Shown: positions 1 through 9,247 of the stretch, one piece after another | Position numbering within the stretch: position 1 is the first letter of the stretch | How the letters are laid out: every line of letters begins with the position of its first letter | Assembly: GCA_947650365.1 (NCBI GenBank) | Contig: OX393550.1 | Location: forward strand, 54,386,879-54,450,878 | From: Chamaelirium japonicum | Lineage: Eukaryota; Streptophyta; Magnoliopsida; Liliales; Melanthiaceae | Reading direction: 5' to 3' | DNA: 64,000 bases | Notes under the pieces: generated by a model | Database searches by the model: none | Told to the model about the DNA's origin: nothing | Seen by the model: only the letters and a program-made list of their open reading frames with translations | Program-made: the position numbers and the translations under genes

Positions 1-165
1 GAGATCTTGCAAAAGGGGGGGGGGTCTTGCAAGAGGGGGGGTCTTGCAAGAGGGGGGGGGGGGTCTTGCAAGAGGGGGGGTCTTCTAAGAGGGGGGGGGG
101 GGTCTTGCAAGAGGGGGGGTCTTGTAAGAAGGGGGGGGTCTTGCAAGAGGTTGGGTTCATGGAGC
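1..165. repeat. G-run minisatellite
   Basis: Short direct repeats in which runs of 7 to 13 G alternate with TCTTGCAAGA-like spacers. The array lies upstream of the antisense gene promoter of Tat element 1. Reading frames crossing it are glycine/arginine low complexity and are not genes. From 166 to 579 I see no gene or clear repeat. Confidence 0.8.
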
Positions 166-579
166 GGCACTTCCTCTTGCTTGCAACGATGGAAAAATAA
201 CGGGCCGCTGCATTGTGCATGCATTGAACCCAAGTGTCACACTTCATCATCATTTCATTTTTTTTTTTTGCCACCCTCTCACACTCAAGCCCTCTTTCAC
301 ACCCTACTCAAAAATCCAAGAGAAGGGGCTGCACAGTTGAGACTGAAGGGAGTCGACACAAGCCGAGCCGAGCATAGCTTTGGCCTGCTTGAGCTTGTCT
401 TGTAACCCAACAAACGTAAACGAACTTGTCGGCGCATGTTGTTCAGAGTCGACGGTCGGGCTCACCGATGTGTTGTCTGACGACGGGCAACGCGGCTGCC
501 GCCGCGTTGTCCAGCATCAGCTGTCAAGCCCGTCGTTGCATTGACCGACGCATTCTCTATCGGGAACCGAGGCGGCGAC

Positions 580-830
580 GGTAGCCTTGGACTTTGTCTT
601 TGAATGCCGAGACGGAGGTCGCCTCGGGCTGAGACGATGTGAATGTCTCGGGTTTCGTCAGGTCCTGAGGCGATGAAGTTTGCCTCGGACTTCGTCTTCG
701 AATGCCGAGGCGAAGGTCACCTCGGGCCGAGTCGTTGCCGATGTCTCGGGCTTCGTCAGGTGCCAAGGTGGTGAAGTTTGCCTCGGACTTTGTCTTCGAA
801 TGCCGAATAAAGGTTGAATGTACTTCGCCA
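580..830. repeat. GC-rich tandem repeat of about 95-108 bp
   Basis: About 2.3 direct copies of a unit containing CTCGGACTT-GTCTT-GAATGCCGA and GTCTCGGG-TTCGTCAGG. It lies upstream of the antisense gene of element 1, the same relative place as the 119-bp array of element 2, although the sequences are unrelated. From 831 to 1162 there is only AT-rich leader and promoter-like DNA. Confidence 0.7.
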
Positions 831-1162
831 GGTTTCTTAAGAAAAGAGTGTAGAGATGGGCTGTGGAGTGTTGAAGGTCTTAAGAAAAACAAAAGAAAGC
901 CAGAGGAGTAAAGAATAGGACCACACAACCTACCTCTTTCTCTCTAATGTAGAAAGGGGAGGGACAGACCTACTAAAGGGTGACAGTACTTGTAAATGGT
1001 TTGGATTTTTTGGCGTTTTCTCTATTGTCCCCTTTAGCTTAGCTTGTCTGTCGAAAAAAGAGAATAAAAACAGGGGAAGGAATAATTAGGACATGTGGTC
1101 CCCTCAAGCCCAACCACACACTTTTTTACCCTCTCATCTTTGAAAAGCGTGTCAAGGGAGGC

Positions 1163-1170
1163 TATAAATA
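1163..1170 (+). promoter_or_regulatory. TATA box of the antisense gene of element 1
   Basis: TATAAATA stands 82 bp upstream of the ATG at 1252, at a normal plant promoter distance. It is on the strand opposite to gag-pol and is not part of an LTR, so the antisense gene appears to have its own promoter. Confidence 0.6.
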
Positions 1171-1251
1171 AGACTCAAGGGGATTTTGTGTGTCTACTAG
1201 TGCTAAAATTTTTCTTCTGAGATTCTCAACTGCTCTGGGTTTTTTCGATTC

Positions 1252-3933
1252 ATGTCTTCTGGAGGTGCTACTGGTTCTATGGGGAAGAAGCAAACTGCTC
1301 TTCACCCGATGAGGGGTTTGAAAGCCCTCTTCAAGGGGAGATCGGTGACTGAGGGTTCGAACCCTTTGCTTGAGGGGATATCCCGGGAAAAGGGTAAGCC
1401 TCCTCGTCCTCTATCGAAAGCGGCACTGGAGAAGGGCAAATCTTCCCAGTCAGAGCAAGATACGTCTATGGTGGTTCCTAAGAGGTTGAAGAAGAGATCA
1501 GGTGAGGTGCCATCTGCTCCTTGCAAGCCTCCACAGGTCCCCAAGCTGCTTTGCGAGTTGGGGCCTCTGATGCCAATTGAAGACGAAACTCTTTATAAAT
1601 TTGAGGATGGCATCGTTTCGCTGAAGTCGCAGCGTGTGGCATGGAAGAAGTTGGCGAAGCTCTTTATTGCTCATCCTCGTATGCCATCATTCAAAGTGAT
1701 CGAGAAGGTCTTCGGGATCAATCCTCAAACGATCTTTCTCAGTACGGTGAGCTTGGAGAAGGTCACAGGGACGATTATATCTGTCGGACAGCTGAATTGC
1801 GGGCTAAGATTACCGTTGCCACCGTTTACTGCTCGGCTCCTGAATACGTCGGGTCTCTGTCCCGGACAGATTGGAGGAAATGCTTGGCGCGTGATTTATG
1901 CCTTCTGCCGGGTAGAATCTGACTGCCAACCAGAGCTCCGGAGGTGTTACACCGGGTTGGAGGTGGGTGAGCCGGCGAGGATCGAGTTGGGGTATTTCTT
2001 CTATCACTATATGTGGCAGTTGAGTACCGTGTCAGGGGAGCGCTTCTTCTATCTTCAGGGCGTGTCTGCTCTGAGACCGATCGAGGGTTTACCTGAATCC
2101 GACAGGACCTATGCTGAAGGTCCATTCTCGATCACGGGTGAGTGGTCACCCCTCTCCGTGCCGGAGGTGATGCGGTTTGAAGTGCAAGATGAGGTGAAGT
2201 GTTACCAAGCCGGAGGGGATTTGGCTTGGTCTTCCCAGCGTGCGGCGGCCATTGACAACATTTTCTTAGAGTTGACATGTGGTAGTAGGTTTTGGAGGCA
2301 GTTCCTCTTTTGTCCGGTGTGCCACGGGACGAAGAATTTATTGCACCGTCTCCCAGGTCGCTACCTGGACAATGATACTCTCTACTCGGACTACGGGGAT
2401 GAGAAATGGCAGAAGAAGTGGGCGAATGTGAAAGTGCCTTGGATGACGGAACGGCCTAGGAAGACCGTCATGATGCCCAAGCTACAAGGGAGGGTCAAGA
2501 AGGCGGCTAAGGCTGCCTCTGCTTCAAAGTGCTCTTCTGTGGCGGATGATGGTTCTGATGACGATGAGGGAGAGGAGGAGGGAGAGGCTGAGGAGGGGTC
2601 TGAAGATACGGATGTCAGTAGGAGCGAGCGAGACAGCGTCGAGATTGTGGTGCCCCCGGTAATGGTGGTATCTCGATCTCGGGGCAAAGGAAATATGACA
2701 CCTGGCATGGTGGCCTTTGCCCACCAGCTTGAAGAGGATGTGGAGGAAGAAGGAGAAGAGGAGGGGCTGGGGGAGCCGTTCGAGCCGGGCTACGACTTCA
2801 GCTCGTTGATGTCGAGGCCCAAGGGTAAGGGCAAGATGTCGCGAGTAGCGGCGTCTGCATCTACTATAGAAGCTTCGATCGGGGGCACTGATAGACCTAC
2901 TGATCCCTTCATAGGGATGGCGGCCGCCGCTAAGAAGCTCCTTCGTGAGGCAGCGGATAGGCGGAAGAGGGAGTAGTCGACCACTGTTGGGGCGACGAGC
3001 TTTCAACCGGAGCCGACTGTGGAGTTTGCCGTGGAGGGGGACGGCGGGGATTGTGCTCAACCTACAGCGGGGTGGGCTGGCTGGGACTCATTCCAGGATG
3101 CTGCAGGATGGACTGGACTCGATCCTTTGCAGCCCGAGGCAGGTTGTACTGATTGGGGTGGCGTGCCATTTACCGATGCTGTTCCTGCTACTGTTGCGAC
3201 GACTGGGTTGGATGAGGCGGCACCCTCTTCCCGTAGCAGGGGCGAGAAAAAGTCCCGAAAGGGAAAGGCACGAAAACAATCTGAAGCGATTGCCGCTGGG
3301 GAGGATAGGTTCGAGGGTCTGGGTGTGGATGAGTTTGTCAAGATGGCTCGTCGTGCATCTTGCGAGTCCGACGGTCCTCCCGATGTTACCCTTGACCATG
3401 CTCTACATATGGTAAGATATCTTGCTTGAATCTCGCTTGGGTTACATTAAATATGGCAGCAATTGAAGTGTTTTGCTTGTTTGCAGATGGATGCGATGGT
3501 GCGGCTTGTTTCTCGGACTTACCGCCGCCATGGGAATGACGTGTTGGGAAGGTCTGAGGGAGTAAACGTTGCCCTCAGGATTGAGTTGGAGGAAGCAAGG
3601 GTGGCGCTGGAAGCAGCGCAGGGTGATCTTCTCGAAATGACCGGGTTGCGTAACAAGGCGGCCGAGGAGCGCGACAAGGCTTTGTTGGGGCTTGCTGCTC
3701 GTTGCTCGGAGTTGGGTGCTGTTCGGGCAGAGATGCAGGTTAATGCTAGTGACTTTCAGCAGAGAGATCGGGAGAAGCAGGAGCTCATTGATGGACTTAA
3801 GTTAGAAATCACAGGCTTGAATGAGGTCCTCATGGAGGCGATGGCGATGTCTGGCTCGAAAGCTTCGGCTCCAGGATTTCCTGAGGCAGGATCAAAGGCT
3901 ACCGGTAGTCGTCGCCCACGAGGGTCTCGTTGA
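1252..3933 (+). pseudogene. Antisense extra gene of Tat element 1 (gypsy-type transposon domain plus coiled coil)
   Basis: Two-exon model: 1252-3411 and 3487-3933, with a GTAAG donor at 3412 and a TTGCAG acceptor ending at 3486. The exons are exactly 720 and 149 codons and join in phase. One in-frame TAG at 2974-2976 interrupts exon 1. Residues about 100-380 hold a globular domain with GLRLPLPPF, LLNTSGLCPGQI, NAWRVIYAF and a GLP...GEW stretch, resembling the plant 'putative gypsy type transposon' family. An acidic Asp/Glu-rich stretch follows at about 425-515, and the last exon is a heptad-rich coiled coil. The gene lies opposite to pol, after integrase, as known for extra ORFs of Tat elements. 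Function is unknown. A degraded homologue is at 25484-28332. Confidence 0.75.
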
Positions 3934-4045
3934 TTTGTAGTTTTCATTTCATCTTCTTCTTTTACCCGTCTACTTGATGTAGCCCTCTTGGCTGTGCGTT
4001 GTATCGTTCTTTCTACTGCACTATGTACTTGCTTTCCGTTTGGAT

Positions 4046-4051
4046 AATAAA
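4046..4051 (+). terminator. Candidate poly(A) signal of the antisense gene
   Basis: AATAAA about 110 bp after the antisense stop codon at 3931-3933, in T-rich 3' UTR-like sequence. Confidence 0.4.
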
Positions 4052-4212
4052 AAGGGCATTCTGGCTGGATGTTTCGTGTTTGAAATGCTTGTCTTGATGT
4101 TTCCAAATGTCTTTGAATTCAAAGGTGGTGACCTCGGGACTTTGTTGTTGTGTCCCAAGGTATAGCCTTGGACTTACTGGTTGATGGTGATAAGGGTTCA
4201 GAGTTCTCAGCA

Positions 4213-5135
4213 TGACACTTTTGTATTGATCGGACTTAGGCGAAGCGCCTTTTTAGTTGGGCCTTTGTCTTTGGAACGTAGCTTTGTACTATTGCCGGTT
4301 AGCCGGCGGAGTCGCAACGCGAACTGAACTAACTGTGGTGAGGCATTAGTGCATGTGTCCTTACGTGACAATGTGAGCACGTGCGATGCCAATGATTCGG
4401 AGTACTTAGCGTAGTGCCCTTGTATCGGTTGGACTTAGGCGAAGCGTCGTTTTAGTCGAACCTACGTATCGGGACACATAGCTTTGTACTGTTGCAGGTT
4501 AGTTGGACGTGTCGCAACACGAACCGAACTAACTGTAGCGAGGCATTAGTGCATGTGTCCTTACATAACAACGGGAGCACGTGAGACGCCAATGATTCGG
4601 AGTACTCAGCGTAGTGCCCTTGTATCGGTTGGACTTAGGCGAAGCGCCGTTTCAGTCGAACCTACGTATCGGGACACATAGCTTTGTACTGTTGCAGGTT
4701 AGTTGGCCGTGTCGCAACATGAACCGAACTAACTATGGTGAGGCATTAGTGCATGTGTCCTTACATAACAACGGGAGCACGTGCGACGCCAATGATTCGG
4801 AGTACTCAGCGTAGTGCCCTTGTATCGGTTGGACTTAGGCGAAGCGCCGTTTCAGTCGAACCTACGTATCGGGACACATAGCTTTGTACTGTTGCAGGTT
4901 AGTTGGCCGTGTCGCAACACGAACCGAACTAACTGTGGTGAGGCATTAGTGCATGTGTCCTTACTTGACAATGGGAGCACGTGCGACGCCAATGATTCGG
5001 AGTACTCAGCGTAGTGCCCTTGTATCGGTTGGACTTAGGCGAAGCGCCGTTTCAGTCGAACCTACGTATCGGGACACGTAGCTTTGTACTGTTGCAGGTT
5101 AGTCGGCCGTGTCGCAACGCGAACCAAACTAACTG
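4213..5135. repeat. 200-bp tandem array with repeated hairpin at the convergent gene ends
   Basis: About 4.6 head-to-tail copies of a 200-bp unit, with matching positions at 4413, 4613, 4813 and 5013. The array lies between the 3' end of the antisense gene and the 3' end of pol. Each copy holds GTCGCAAC (4311, 4511, 4711, 4911, 5111). Read in the pol sense this is CGTGT-TGCG-ACACG, a 5-bp stem with a TGCG loop. The stem is perfect in the copies at 4511 and 4911 and carries mismatches in the others. The two short ORFs repeated here are by-products of the repeat. Confidence 0.85.
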
Positions 5136-5225
5136 TGGCATTGAACAGGACTTGAAGTTGAATTTAATAAACTCATTGAATCTAAAGTGTTAGCCTTTTC
5201 ATTGATAGCTTGATGGAGATTACAT

Positions 5226-6386
5226 TCATTGATAAAACTTCTTGAGATGTGATGCATTCCATGCTCTTGGTAGCCGCTGTCCTTCCGGCGTCACTAGTCG
5301 GTACGAACCTTTCCCTCCGGCCGACTCGACAATGTATGGTCCTTCCCAGTTCGGAGCGAACTTGCCACTGCCATGTTCCTTTGTGTTTGGGAAGACCGCT
5401 CTTAGAACAAGTTCTCCGACGCTGAACTGTCTTCTGCTAACCTTTCGGTCGAAAGCGGACTTGATCTTTTGTTGGTAGTTGGCGATGCGTATGGCTGCTT
5501 GATCACGAAGTTCGTCTGCGCAGTCGAGGTCGCCGATGCAAAGTTCCTCGTTGAGCTGTCGTTCGATTGCGAGGGACTTGATAGTTGGGCATATGGCTTC
5601 GGTTGGCAGAACTGCTTCCGACCCGTAAGTTAGACGGAAGGGTGAAAATCCGGTCGATCGTCGAGGTGTGGTTCGATACCCCCACAGCACTTCAGGAAGG
5701 ATTTTCTCCCAAAGTCCTTTCTTGTCTTCTAACTTCTTCTTAAGTATGCCAAGGACGGCTCGGTTGGAGGCTTCCGCTTGACCGTTGCACTGAGGATATC
5801 TCGGGGTTGAATAGAAGAGTTTGATCTCATATTCTTGGCAAACGTTTCGGAATTTGTCCGAGTCGAATTGTGCTCCATTGTCAGCAATAAGCACTTGGGG
5901 CGTGCCGAATCTTGAGAAGATGTTCTTCCTGACGAATTTGATGACTTCATCATCTGTTTCACGGAAGAGAGGCACAGCTTCGACCCATTTAGTGAAGTAG
6001 TCAGTTGCCAACAGTAGGTACTTCTTCTTGCTGGGAGAAGGTGGGAATGGGCCAAGAAAATCCAACCCCCATTGATGGAACGGCCAAGGACTCGTTAGAG
6101 GGTGAAGCTCAAATGCAGGGAGATGGATTGATCGAGCGTGTCGTTGGCAGGGTTCACACTTCTGGACGAACTGTCGTGCATCCTTGGCCATAGTGGGCCA
6201 ATAGTAGCCTTGGAGTTTGACTTTCCCTTCGAGGGATCTGCCGCCAGAGTGGTTACCGCAAGCCCCGGCATGGATGTCTGCCAATATCATCTCCACTTGT
6301 CCAAGGCTGACACATTTGAGAAGGATTCCGCTGTGGGACTGGAAGTAGAGATCGTCTCCTTCAAGGTGATAGAGAGGGAGTTTCCT
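5226..6386 (-). CDS. Integrase region of element 1 pol
   Basis: C-terminal part of pol. It is in the same frame as the RT region but separated from it by an in-frame TGA at 6387-6389, where element 2 has a Gln codon. An HHCC zinc-binding module opens the protein (HAGACGNHSGG, then CEPCQRHA). The catalytic core follows, with Asp residues in LLLATDYFTKW and ADNGAQF and the Glu in QCNGQAEASNRA. It ends in a GPY-type module (WEGPYIVE) and WNASHLKKFYQ. Integrase joins retrotransposon cDNA to nuclear DNA. The open part starts at the Met at 6296, and coding similarity extends up to the TGA. Confidence 0.85.
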   Translation of the reverse strand, partial: RKLPLYHLEGDDLYFQSHSGILLKCVSLGQVEMILADIHAGACGNHSGGRSLEGKVKLQGYYWPTMAKDARQFVQKCEPCQRHARSIHLPAFELHPLTSPWPFHQWGLDFLGPFPPSPSKKKYLLLATDYFTKWVEAVPLFRETDDEVIKFVRKNIFSRFGTPQVLIADNGAQFDSDKFRNVCQEYEIKLFYSTPRYPQCNGQAEASNRAVLGILKKKLEDKKGLWEKILPEVLWGYRTTPRRSTGFSPFRLTYGSEAVLPTEAICPTIKSLAIERQLNEELCIGDLDCADELRDQAAIRIANYQQKIKSAFDRKVSRRQFSVGELVLRAVFPNTKEHGSGKFAPNWEGPYIVESAGGKGSYRLVTPEGQRLPRAWNASHLKKFYQ

Positions 6387-8645
6387 TCAAAATCGTCTAG
6401 CTTGAATCGGGTCCTCCGGCATTTTGTTGTGCTTGAAGAAGTTGAGGATTGGCCATCTCCAATCTGACTGATCTTCGCTTAAGGCATAAGTGAAGATCGG
6501 CTGCCTCGAACCCCTTCTTTCGCTTGCCGAGGCAATAACACCATGTTGCTCAGGGTTCGCCTTGGGTAACTCTTGGTATTCGATGCTGATCTGACGTTGA
6601 TTGACTGGATCTCCCAATACTGAAGCGGCGTTGGCGAGGGCATCGGCTTCGCGATTATCTACCCTTGGTATTTGGATGAACTTGATGTCTGCGAACTGCC
6701 TCTTGAGGTGTTGTACGAGGTCAAGATAATGCAGCATCATTTCACCTCGTGCTACGTAATCTCCATTGATCTGTCTGATGACCAACTGGGAATCACTATA
6801 AACGTCGAGGCGCTCTACCCCCAGTGCTCGAGCAGTCTCCAATCCTGAGACGAGAGCTTCGTATTCGACTTCATTGTTGGTGGCATTGAACCCGAGGAGG
6901 ATAGCTTTCTCTAGGTGGTCTAGTTCGGGGGATATCAGAACTATCCCAATTCCCGAACCGATAGCACTTGATGCTCCATCGGTATAGAGCTTCCATCGTG
7001 ATGTGGGCGCTGATGGAGCCTCTGAGCTCGGACAAGGGGCCTCAGGGCCTGGACTGAGGCACTCCTCATCCTTGTCGTTGAGGTGCATCTCAGGATCATC
7101 TTCAAGGGCGATAGAATCTTTCACAGGGAAGTCTGCTAGAAAGTCGGCTATGACTTGCCCTTTGATAGAAATGCGAGGCTCGAATTGGATACCGAGCGAA
7201 CTCATTTCAATTACCCATTTGGTCATCCGACCGGCTCGACCAGTCTTGTCGAGTATGTCTTTGAGAGGATACTCAGAAGAAACGGTGACCAAATGGGATA
7301 CGAAGTAAGGGCGGAGTCGTCTGGAGGCCGTCAGTAGAGCCAAGATAATTTTTTCTATCTTCGAGTAGCGAGTTTCGACCGGCAGGAGGGTGTGGCTGGT
7401 ATAGTAGACAGGACATTCGATGGCATCCCTTCTGCTGACCAAGACTGCACTGATGGCTTGACCGGTAACTGCGAGATAGAGCCACAGGGGTTCCGCTAGC
7501 AACGGTGCTGTCAGGATGGGGGATTGGGTGAGATAGAACTTGATGCTTTGGAAAGCTTGTTCACAAGTCGTGTCCCATCCTGATGTGTCAGCCTTGCGGA
7601 GTTTGTCGAAGAAGGGCTTGCATTTGTCGGAGGATTTGGATACGAATCGATTGAGTGCTGCTAGCCTTCCCGTGAGGCGCTGAACTTCTTTCTGATTAGA
7701 TGGTGATGGCATGTTGAGTATTGCTCGGATTTGGTCGGGATTTGCTTCGATGCCCCTTCTGGTTACTAGGTGACCCAGAAACATTCCTGATTGTACTCCA
7801 AAAGCGCATTTGGCTGGATTCAACTTCATGCGATATCTTCTCAGGATTTGGAACGTTTCGACGAGGTCAGAGAGGTGTTCTGCTCGAGTTAGGCTCTTGG
7901 TAAGCAAATCATCAACGTAGACTTCGACGTTGCGACCGATCTGTTCTTTGAACATCTTCGTGACTAGCCTTTGGTAGGTTGATCCTGCATTTTTAAGGCC
8001 AAAGGGCATGACGTTGTAGCAGTAGAGACCCCTATCCGTCACGAAGCATGTCTTCTCTTGATCATCCCGATGCAGGGGGATTTGATTGTAGCCCGAGTAT
8101 CCATCCATGAAGGATAGTAGCTCGTGCCCAGCGGTGGCATCTACGAGTCTATCTATCCTTGGCATGGGGAACGGATCTTTGGGACAGGCTTTGTTGAGGT
8201 TGGTAAAGTCGATGTAGACTCTGATCTTCCCATTTTTCTTCGGGACCGCGACTATGTTTGAGATCCAAGTTGGATACTCAACTTCGCGGATGAAGCCAGC
8301 AGCAAGTAACTTGTCGATTTCTTCTTGAACTGCAATCCGTCGCTCCGGTCTGATGGTTCGAGGCTTTTGTTTGACTGGGTATGACCCTTCTTTGATTGTG
8401 AGCCGATGACATGTGTCGTCCGGATTGATCCCGGGCATGTCTTCAAAACTCCAAGCGAAGACATCTATATTAGATTTGAGGAACGAAACCATATCTTGCG
8501 CTTCTTTGCTGTTCAGGCCAGTGCCGATGAAAGTCTCTCGAGGAGGACTTTCATTGCCGAGGTCAACTCGAACAATTTCTTCGACTGAGGGTGGAGCCTC
8601 CCATTCCAGAGATGCAGGCTCGGGCATTGGGGGCTCCCTTGATTG
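6387..8645 (-). CDS. Reverse transcriptase with two RNase H domains, element 1
   Basis: Open frame following the UAG at 8646-8648; the first Met is at 8627. The RT has KNGKIRVYIDFTNLN, the palm motif YVDD at about residue 234 of the ORF and the FLGHLVTRRG connection. An ordinary gypsy RNase H-like region follows (WLYLAVTGQAISAVL), then a second RNase H beginning KLYTDGASS near residue 545, with the conserved DSQLV and ADALANAAS. Two tandem RNase H domains are typical of plant Tat elements. RT copies the genomic RNA and RNase H removes the RNA strand. The frame ends at a TGA that separates it from integrase and looks like decay, because element 2 lacks it. Confidence 0.9.
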   Translation of the reverse strand, partial: QSREPPMPEPASLEWEAPPSVEEIVRVDLGNESPPRETFIGTGLNSKEAQDMVSFLKSNIDVFAWSFEDMPGINPDDTCHRLTIKEGSYPVKQKPRTIRPERRIAVQEEIDKLLAAGFIREVEYPTWISNIVAVPKKNGKIRVYIDFTNLNKACPKDPFPMPRIDRLVDATAGHELLSFMDGYSGYNQIPLHRDDQEKTCFVTDRGLYCYNVMPFGLKNAGSTYQRLVTKMFKEQIGRNVEVYVDDLLTKSLTRAEHLSDLVETFQILRRYRMKLNPAKCAFGVQSGMFLGHLVTRRGIEANPDQIRAILNMPSPSNQKEVQRLTGRLAALNRFVSKSSDKCKPFFDKLRKADTSGWDTTCEQAFQSIKFYLTQSPILTAPLLAEPLWLYLAVTGQAISAVLVSRRDAIECPVYYTSHTLLPVETRYSKIEKIILALLTASRRLRPYFVSHLVTVSSEYPLKDILDKTGRAGRMTKWVIEMSSLGIQFEPRISIKGQVIADFLADFPVKDSIALEDDPEMHLNDKDEECLSPGPEAPCPSSEAPSAPTSRWKLYTDGASSAIGSGIGIVLISPELDHLEKAILLGFNATNNEVEYEALVSGLETARALGVERLDVYSDSQLVIRQINGDYVARGEMMLHYLDLVQHLKRQFADIKFIQIPRVDNREADALANAASVLGDPVNQRQISIEYQELPKANPEQHGVIASASERRGSRQPIFTYALSEDQSDWRWPILNFFKHNKMPEDPIQARRF

Positions 8646-8648
8646 CTA
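8640..8648 (-). promoter_or_regulatory. In-frame UAG CAA UCA between protease and RT (candidate readthrough site)
   Basis: On the minus strand the protease frame ends AGA-TAG-CAA-TCA-AGG and the RT frame continues without a frameshift (9125 and 8627 are in phase). UAG followed by CARYYA is the known type I readthrough context. Element 2 has the same nine bases at 21406-21414. Confidence 0.6.
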
Positions 8649-9247
8649 TCTGGTCGAGGGACCGGCTTCACTAGCAGAACGCTTTGCTGGCGTAGCCTTG
8701 AGCGTTGATTGATTTCGAGCAGCCGCCGCTTCGCATGATCTTCCCGTTTGCTGACTACCTCGGATGCATCTGATGCCCTCCTTGGTTGGGAATTTAAGGA
8801 GTTGGTGATTAGAGGAGGAGACAGCATTGATCTGATGAAGGAAAGGCATGCCTAGAATGGCATTGTAGTTTGATGTCCCCTCAACTACAGCAAAACGGAC
8901 GGACACTCGCATATCACTACTGAGATCGAGTGTAAATTTTGCTTCGCCCATTGTCATGCTCTGCTCTCCGTTGAAGCCAGTAATGATGGTCGGGATTACG
9001 TCAAGACTCTCGTACTTATGACCGAGACGTTTGAAGCAATCAGAGAACATGATGTCGATGGAGCTACCAGTATCAATGAGGATCCGGTTGACCGAGCTCC
9101 CATCAACCATGAGTCGAAGGACCAAAGGATCTCGGTGAGGAGTGCATACTCCGTGGAGATCCTGATCGGTAAAGATGATTGCCGGCCATGGGAGGCCTTT
9201 GATGGGCTTTTCTATCTAGGAGTCTTCAACTTGAGCGAGGGTGCGAA
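8646..9247 (-). pseudogene. Aspartic protease region of element 1
   Basis: Retropepsin domain with the active-site motif ILIDTGSSIDIMF followed by YNAILGMPFLHQ. It processes the Gag-Pol polyprotein. The frame differs from gag by a one-base shift near 9245. It also carries a TAG at 9216-9218, where element 2 has the Trp codon of WIEKPIKG. The open part runs from the Met at 9125 to the conserved TAG at 8646. Hence gag and protease are no longer continuous in this copy. Confidence 0.8.

Noticed and set aside
7-405. 132-codon Gly/Arg-rich frame
   Set aside because: Generated by the G-run repeat; no domain or conserved start.
4614-5014. Two nearly identical 66-codon frames
   Set aside because: They repeat with the 200-bp array and have no protein signature.
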